Shown here in pieces: positions 5,121 through 8,312 of a stretch of DNA of 8,312 bases; the first letter of the stretch is position 1; each line of letters starts with the position of its first letter. Location: positions 1 to 8,312 of the forward strand of contig WTZT01000025.1 of NCBI GenBank assembly GCA_009889685.1, written 5' to 3'. The position numbers and the translations under genes are program-made. Below the pieces are notes generated by a model. The model saw nothing but the letters and a program-made list of their open reading frames with translations, was not told the DNA's origin and made no database searches. Source of the DNA: Candidatus Hikarchaeia archaeon HikBin4. GTDB lineage: Archaea > Halobacteriota > Halobacteria > Halobacteriales > Hikarchaeaceae.

Positions 5121-5160
5121 CTCCTCCCATTACTACACCCTCCTTCTATTTCATATTATC
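5121..5160 (-). promoter_or_regulatory. Promoter and ribosome binding site of the methyltransferase gene
   Basis: A TATA-like gataatatga at 5151-5160 predicts transcription from about 5128-5130, leaving a leader of about 20 nt that contains GGGAGGAG (5121-5128). A second purine-rich GGAGGGTG lies at 5136-5143, upstream of an out-of-frame ATG at 5130. Confidence 0.4.
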
Positions 5161-5195
5161 TTCCATTGTCTGACGTTGGGTATAATCAAAAAGAC

Positions 5196-5201
5196 TATTA
5201 T
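5196..5201 (+). promoter_or_regulatory. TATA box of tatA
   Basis: tattat lies 24-29 nt before the tatA ATG, fitting a leaderless archaeal promoter. A second A/T box, tataatcaaa, lies at 5181-5190. Confidence 0.45.
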
Positions 5202-5224
5202 CATCTCTATCTAAACAGCTCACA

Positions 5225-5497
5225 ATGGTTGCTATAGTACCTATACCACTCCAGTTCGGCATTCCTGGTGGAATGGAGCTCGCTGTAATATTGCTCATTG
5301 CAATACTTCTATTCGGAGCAAACAAGATTCCACAGTTAGCCAGATCCACCGGGCAAGCAATGGGTGAGTTCAAACGAGGAAGAGAAGAAATAGAAAAAGA
5401 AATCAGCGATTTAACTGGCGAATCTGACTCTGACACCGAGAAGGAAGATTCAAAAGAAGATTCAAAAGAAGATTCAAAAAAAGAATCTAAAGATTAA
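5225..5497 (+). CDS. tatA: Twin-arginine translocase subunit TatA
   Basis: 90 residues. A short N-terminal segment precedes GGMELAVILLIAILLFG (15-31), the single membrane helix with its buried Glu18, and the FG hinge (30-31). The amphipathic helix follows (ANKIPQLARSTGQAMGEF, 32-49) and then a charged tail. TatA oligomers form the membrane-weakening part of the Tat pathway that exports folded proteins; TatC is not in the window. The sequence around GIPGGMEL and KIPQLARSTGQAMGEFKRGREEIE closely resembles haloarchaeal TatA. The tail ends in repeated EDSK units encoded by a 12-bp tandem repeat. The start is supported by the family N-terminal length and the TATA box 24-29 nt upstream. Confidence 0.95.
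   Translation: MVAIVPIPLQFGIPGGMELAVILLIAILLFGANKIPQLARSTGQAMGEFKRGREEIEKEISDLTGESDSDTEKEDSKEDSKEDSKKESKD
5444..5491 (+). repeat. 12-bp tandem repeat in the tatA tail
   Basis: Three perfect copies of gaagattcaaaa (5444-5479) and a degenerate fourth (5480-5491) encode EDSK-EDSK-EDSK-KESK. The unit is four codons, so slippage would keep the frame. The tail lies beyond the conserved TatA core and is likely tolerant of length change. Confidence 0.85.
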
Positions 5498-5561
5498 CTT
5501 TCTTCAATACATTTTCACGTTTTCCATATGGATCACCGTATGGCGGCACAACCCTCTCCAT
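5487..5561 (-). CDS. Doubtful 24-residue frame overlapping the tatA end
   Basis: On the minus strand an ATG at 5561 opens a 24-codon frame (MERVVPPYGDPYGKRENVLK then KVNL) ending in TAG at 5487, overlapping the last 11 nt of tatA. The frame stays open upstream as far as a GTG at 5615, adding a hydrophobic, protein-like lead (CLQLLLFIDGE), but that GTG lies inside the antisense of tRNA-Arg. It could be a tiny gene, the remnant of one, or chance. No family is recognised. It is listed because the 112-nt gap otherwise holds nothing. Confidence 0.2.
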   Translation of the reverse strand: MERVVPPYGDPYGKRENVLKKVNL

Positions 5562-5609
5562 TTCACCATCGATGAAAAGAAGTAATTGTAGGCAATACTT
5601 TGCTGTTAA

Positions 5610-5684
5610 GGACACGTGGCCCAGCCAGGATAAGGCGACTGGTTCCTAACCAGTAGATCGCGCGTTCAAATCGCGTCGTGTCCG
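5610..5684 (+). tRNA. tRNA-Arg (CCT anticodon)
   Basis: A 75-nt cloverleaf: acceptor GGACACG/CGTGTCC fully paired with discriminator G, D arm GCCC-AGCCAGGATA-AGGC, anticodon arm ACTGG-TTCCTAA-CCAGT (anticodon CCT, reading AGG), T arm GCGCG-TTCAAAT-CGCGT with one G-U pair. CCA is not encoded. The convergent membrane-protein gene ends one nucleotide away. A weak TATA-like stretch (agtaattgta, 5581-5590) lies 20-29 nt upstream. Confidence 0.96.
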
Positions 5685-5685
5685 T

Positions 5686-6066
5686 TCAAACTCTAGACCT
5701 GTGCATTAGTCTTAGATATTCATTTTCTTGTTCCCAGAATACCTCGATTAGTGTCCCTACATATGCCTGAGTTACTATGGCGTCACCCTCTTCAATTAAA
5801 CCAATCTTATGAATTGGTCTACCCCGCCCCTCTACTGTGATCAACACCCTTTCTACTTCGATTGGTTCTCCAGAAACGTGTTTCACTAAAATATGCGTGG
5901 AATTAATTCTTTCAATATCCCATTCTATCCCTGGCATATCCCTCTCTTGAACTTTGGGAGTTTCTGTTATCTGAATTGCTACTAAAAATAAGCTAAGAAC
6001 AATTCCTAGTATAAGTGCAATTTTCCCCATTTTTATTGCCAATTTAATAAAATTTTTATCTTCCAT
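5686..6066 (-). CDS. Small membrane-anchored protein resembling haloarchaeal pilin-like proteins
   Basis: 126 residues: a charged N terminus, one strongly hydrophobic segment at about 14-33 (GKIALILGIVLSLFLVAIQI), and a beta-rich domain of about 90 residues that would face outside. The pattern ILVKHVSGEPIEVERVLITVEG (59-80), then IEEGDAIV (91-98) and TLIEVFWEQ (105-113), resembles the soluble part of haloarchaeal type IV pilin-like proteins ('HxGGDPI...VTV.G', 'GDSV', 'V.VVW'). No clear class III signal cleavage site is seen before the helix, so it may be an uncleaved anchored relative rather than a true pilin. The ATG at 6066 has a TATA-like cataaaatttt (6084-6094) and a GGTG 4 nt upstream. 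It is divergent from the EamA transporter. The family link rests on recalled motifs only; function unknown. Confidence 0.7.
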   Translation of the reverse strand: MEDKNFIKLAIKMGKIALILGIVLSLFLVAIQITETPKVQERDMPGIEWDIERINSTHILVKHVSGEPIEVERVLITVEGRGRPIHKIGLIEEGDAIVTQAYVGTLIEVFWEQENEYLRLMHRSRV

Positions 6067-6111
6067 TATGCACCTTTGTCACCCATAAAATTTTCCTCTT
6101 CAATCATCCTC

Positions 6112-6117
6112 TTTATA
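6112..6117 (+). promoter_or_regulatory. TATA box of the EamA transporter
   Basis: tttata lies 23-28 nt before the GTG at 6140, fitting a leaderless transcript and supporting that start. Confidence 0.45.
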
Positions 6118-6139
6118 GAACTTCACTTCCAAGAAGCAT

Positions 6140-7024
6140 GTGTCTATTGATATTTATATCGCTGCTCTAGCTGCAGCAGTCGTTTGGGGAATTGACCCTG
6201 TCCTTTCCAAACGTGGAATGGCTCATGGGGGGCATGCTCTTCAAGCAGCTTTTGCTGTTATAACTATTGGAACTATAATATTCTGGTCTGCACTTCTCAT
6301 TACACAAGGTCTAGACGCCATATTTAGTATATCCCCTCGCACTGCGTTAATCTTCTTAGGAGGGGGGATTCTTGGAACTACATTGGGACGAATCTCTTTT
6401 TACACTGGCATTGACAAAGTTGGAGCTAGCATCGCAGGTATCGGCGCCTCAACTCTGCCGGCCTTCGCTGCCATTCTAGCTCTAGTTTTCCTAAGTGAAC
6501 CCCTATCAACTATTCACTCAATAGGAATCTTCTTAGTCGTCGTTGGACTTTCACTTCTCGCCATCTCCAAAGGTGGGAACATTTCTGGTTGGAGTTTTCA
6601 AGATCTAGTATTGCCCATTTTTGCTGGATTTGCATTCGGATTGGGACAAGTCATACGGCGCTTTGGTCTTGTAGAAACTCCTGCAACTGTACTACAAGCA
6701 ATAGCTTTAAACGATGCTGCCGCTTTCCTCGGTCTCTTTTTATTTTTATTTTTCTTTCGGCGTGATCTATTACGCCTCCCATCTTTACCTGCAACTGGTT
6801 ATTTCGCTGCCGCTGGAATTGTATCCTCTCTCGGACTCTTCCTAGCATTCACCGCTCTCAATCTTGGCCGTGTGGCTATTGTGTCCACTTTAATTAGTAC
6901 TGCGGGATTATTCACCGTACTACTATCTTTTCTTTTTCTTCGCGATCTCGAACGCATCACAAAGAAAATGATCACTGGTGCCATATTCATCGCCTCTGGC
7001 GCCGGGATAATGATTTATTTTTAA
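6140..7024 (+). CDS. EamA-family (drug/metabolite superfamily) transporter
   Basis: 294 residues with about ten membrane helices arranged as two EamA repeats (about 3-140 and 150-293). The first repeat opens with the typical AALAAAVVWGIDPVLSKRGM, where family members have 'W(G)xxPvxxK', and shows TLGRISFYTGIDKVGASIAG before helix 4. The second closes with AFTALNLGRVAIVSTLIST and FLFLRDLERITKKMITGAIFIA, the usual end of the repeat. Family members move small metabolites such as amino acids, nucleotides or sugars through the cytoplasmic membrane; the substrate cannot be told here. GTG at 6140 is the first possible start, with the helix beginning soon after and a TATA box 23-28 nt upstream. A MATE-family gene follows 55 nt downstream on the same strand and could be cotranscribed. 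Confidence 0.92.
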   Translation: MSIDIYIAALAAAVVWGIDPVLSKRGMAHGGHALQAAFAVITIGTIIFWSALLITQGLDAIFSISPRTALIFLGGGILGTTLGRISFYTGIDKVGASIAGIGASTLPAFAAILALVFLSEPLSTIHSIGIFLVVVGLSLLAISKGGNISGWSFQDLVLPIFAGFAFGLGQVIRRFGLVETPATVLQAIALNDAAAFLGLFLFLFFFRRDLLRLPSLPATGYFAAAGIVSSLGLFLAFTALNLGRVAIVSTLISTAGLFTVLLSFLFLRDLERITKKMITGAIFIASGAGIMIYF

Positions 7025-7041
7025 CTTTTGTCATCCGATTC

Positions 7042-7079
7042 GATATCCTAAAACAACCACAATGTGATATTTATATATT
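7042..7079 (+). promoter_or_regulatory. Probable promoter region of the MATE gene
   Basis: gatatccta (7042-7050) is centred about 34 nt before the GTG, similar in wording and distance to the box before the MFS transporter. The stronger-looking tatttatatatt (7068-7079) touches the start codon and would place transcription inside the coding region. Confidence 0.3.
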
Positions 7080-8312
7080 GTGAGCAGAACAATTGAAGAA
7101 TTTAAACAAACCCTTTCCCGAAATTTTTCTTTATCAACCCCTTTGATAACAGAGCAATTCTTCGGCACTTTGATGCGGACTGTTGATATTCTTATAACTG
7201 GACTTTTTTCTCCAGCGGCAATAGCTGCAATCGGCATAGCAGATGTTTATGCTCAACTCGCCATGCGGGTCGGCCAAGGACTCGGTGGAGGTGCCATCGC
7301 GTTATCAAGTCAAGATACTGGTGGACAAAATTTTACTAGTCGTGATGAGGCGATTGCACAATCATTGTTACTTGGGTTACTCTTTGGCATTCCCATCGCA
7401 ATAATTGGAGTTCTATTTGGTCAAAGCGCACTTGATCTCCTTGGAGCCCCTTCTGAGGTATCTAGACTCGGGGGTCTCTACTTGGCAGTGGTCCTCTTCG
7501 CCGCTCCTGCAGATATAATCACCGTCGTTGGATCTCGAGCCCTCCAAGGAACGGGGAACACACGCACCCCTATGTATATACTAATCGTCGCAAATATACT
7601 CAATATCGTTGGATCTATTTTACTTGGACTTGGAATTGGTCCCTTCCCTGAGCTATCCATTTTAGGAGTGGGAATTGCCACCGCGATTGCAGAATATTTT
7701 TCAGCAATATTGATCTTATTTGCACTCGTCTCTACAGGAGTTTTGACAACATCCAAACTCCCTCGAAATCTCACCATCACCCGGCAACTTCTTGTCATAA
7801 GTACTCCTCAAATGGTAAGTGGAATCGTCACCACTGCTGTCTATTTACCTTTCAATGCATTACTCTTACTTTTTGGCATTGAAGTCACTGCAGCATATCA
7901 TATAGGTCGAAGAATGTATCACCAATTGACAGGCCCATTTTACAGAGCTTATGGCACCGTCTCGAGTATAGTCGTTGGACAAGCAATTGGAAAAGGAGAT
8001 CTCAAACAAGCAAGATTTGAAGGCTGGTTCACTGCCGGAATTAGTATTGTACTTCTCACAATTTCAGGTTTTGTTTTATTCGTCAAATCCGAATTCCTTG
8101 TAAGTATCTTCACTTCCGATCCTCTAACAATATATCATGCCACTAATTTTGCAAAATCCTTTTCGGTTGCAATAATATTTATCTCCCTTTATTTTTCACT
8201 AGCAGGTGCCCTCCACGGTGCTGGAGATGCCATGACCCCTTTCATAGCTAGAACCACCGGGTTCTTTGGGATATTCCTAGGTTTGTCTTATCTATTAAGC
8301 GTCCCTCTTAAT
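7080..8312 (+). CDS. MATE-family multidrug/metabolite exporter, 3' truncated
   Basis: The frame runs open from a GTG at 7080 to the last base, 411 codons, short of the usual 440-490, so only the last one or two helices are missing. The protein shows the family layout of twelve helices in two halves. The first half begins PLITEQFFGTLMRTVDILIT and includes GRALQGTGNTRTP-like SRALQGTGNTRTPMY; the second half has the matching LAGALHGAGDAMTPF near the window end. MATE proteins export organic cations using Na+ or H+. The N-terminal wording (FSPAAIAAIGIADVYAQL, GGGAIALSSQDTGGQN) closely resembles haloarchaeal members. An ATG at 7062 in the same frame is followed at once by TGA, so GTG is the first usable start. 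A strong A/T box abuts it (7068-7079), while gatatccta (7042-7050) sits at a better distance for a near-leaderless transcript. Confidence 0.92.
   Translation, partial: MSRTIEEFKQTLSRNFSLSTPLITEQFFGTLMRTVDILITGLFSPAAIAAIGIADVYAQLAMRVGQGLGGGAIALSSQDTGGQNFTSRDEAIAQSLLLGLLFGIPIAIIGVLFGQSALDLLGAPSEVSRLGGLYLAVVLFAAPADIITVVGSRALQGTGNTRTPMYILIVANILNIVGSILLGLGIGPFPELSILGVGIATAIAEYFSAILILFALVSTGVLTTSKLPRNLTITRQLLVISTPQMVSGIVTTAVYLPFNALLLLFGIEVTAAYHIGRRMYHQLTGPFYRAYGTVSSIVVGQAIGKGDLKQARFEGWFTAGISIVLLTISGFVLFVKSEFLVSIFTSDPLTIYHATNFAKSFSVAIIFISLYFSLAGALHGAGDAMTPFIARTTGFFGIFLGLSYLLSVPLN

Noticed and set aside
5146..5436. Minus-strand frame opposite tatA
   Set aside because: It is the antisense of a clear tatA gene and has no recognisable protein features.
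7478..7798. Minus-strand frame opposite the MATE gene
   Set aside because: Antisense shadow of an unmistakable MATE coding region.

Overview
The window looks archaeal and most like a low-GC relative of the haloarchaea. The TatA, MsrA, MATE and nitrile-hydratase-like proteins read like haloarchaeal families. Several genes have TATA-like boxes about 25-30 bp before the start codon with little or no leader, as in leaderless archaeal transcripts. The tRNAs lack an encoded CCA. The DNA is AT-rich and the proteins carry ordinary amounts of lysine, unlike the GC-rich, strongly acidic proteome of extreme halophiles. A non-halophilic sister lineage of the haloarchaea, such as the deep-sea Hikarchaeia group, is one plausible source. 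That placement is inference from recalled family sequences, not a database search.

Layout, left to right: (1) 1-1947, plus strand: a 5'-truncated luciferase-like (LLM) oxidoreductase, a nitrile hydratase alpha subunit with a cobalt-type CTLCSC metal site, and a nitrile hydratase accessory/beta-like protein ending in a histidine-rich tail. The latter two are 14 nt apart and probably form an operon. No catalytic beta subunit is present, so part of the locus probably lies upstream. (2) 1948-3160: a CAT-anticodon tRNA (plus), a previously easy-to-miss 56-residue lipoprotein gene (minus, 2158-2328), divergent msrA (plus), and tRNA-Gly(TCC) (minus). (3) 3259-5108: a CynX/NimT-like MFS transporter (plus) converging on a Trm9-like SAM methyltransferase (minus); their stop codons share a TTAA. 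(4) 5225-6066: tatA (plus), tRNA-Arg(CCT) (plus), and a small membrane-anchored protein resembling haloarchaeal pilin-like proteins (minus). (5) 6140-8312: an EamA/DMT transporter and a 3'-truncated MATE-family exporter, both plus strand.

Most of the window is ordinary chromosomal housekeeping and transport, with no mobile element, CRISPR array or phage gene seen. The most notable items are the nitrile hydratase locus, with its three-part GATAG/CTATC/GATAG leader and His-rich accessory protein; the tiny acidic lipoprotein found only by reading the minus strand; stem mismatches in two of the three tRNAs; and the Trm9-like methyltransferase.
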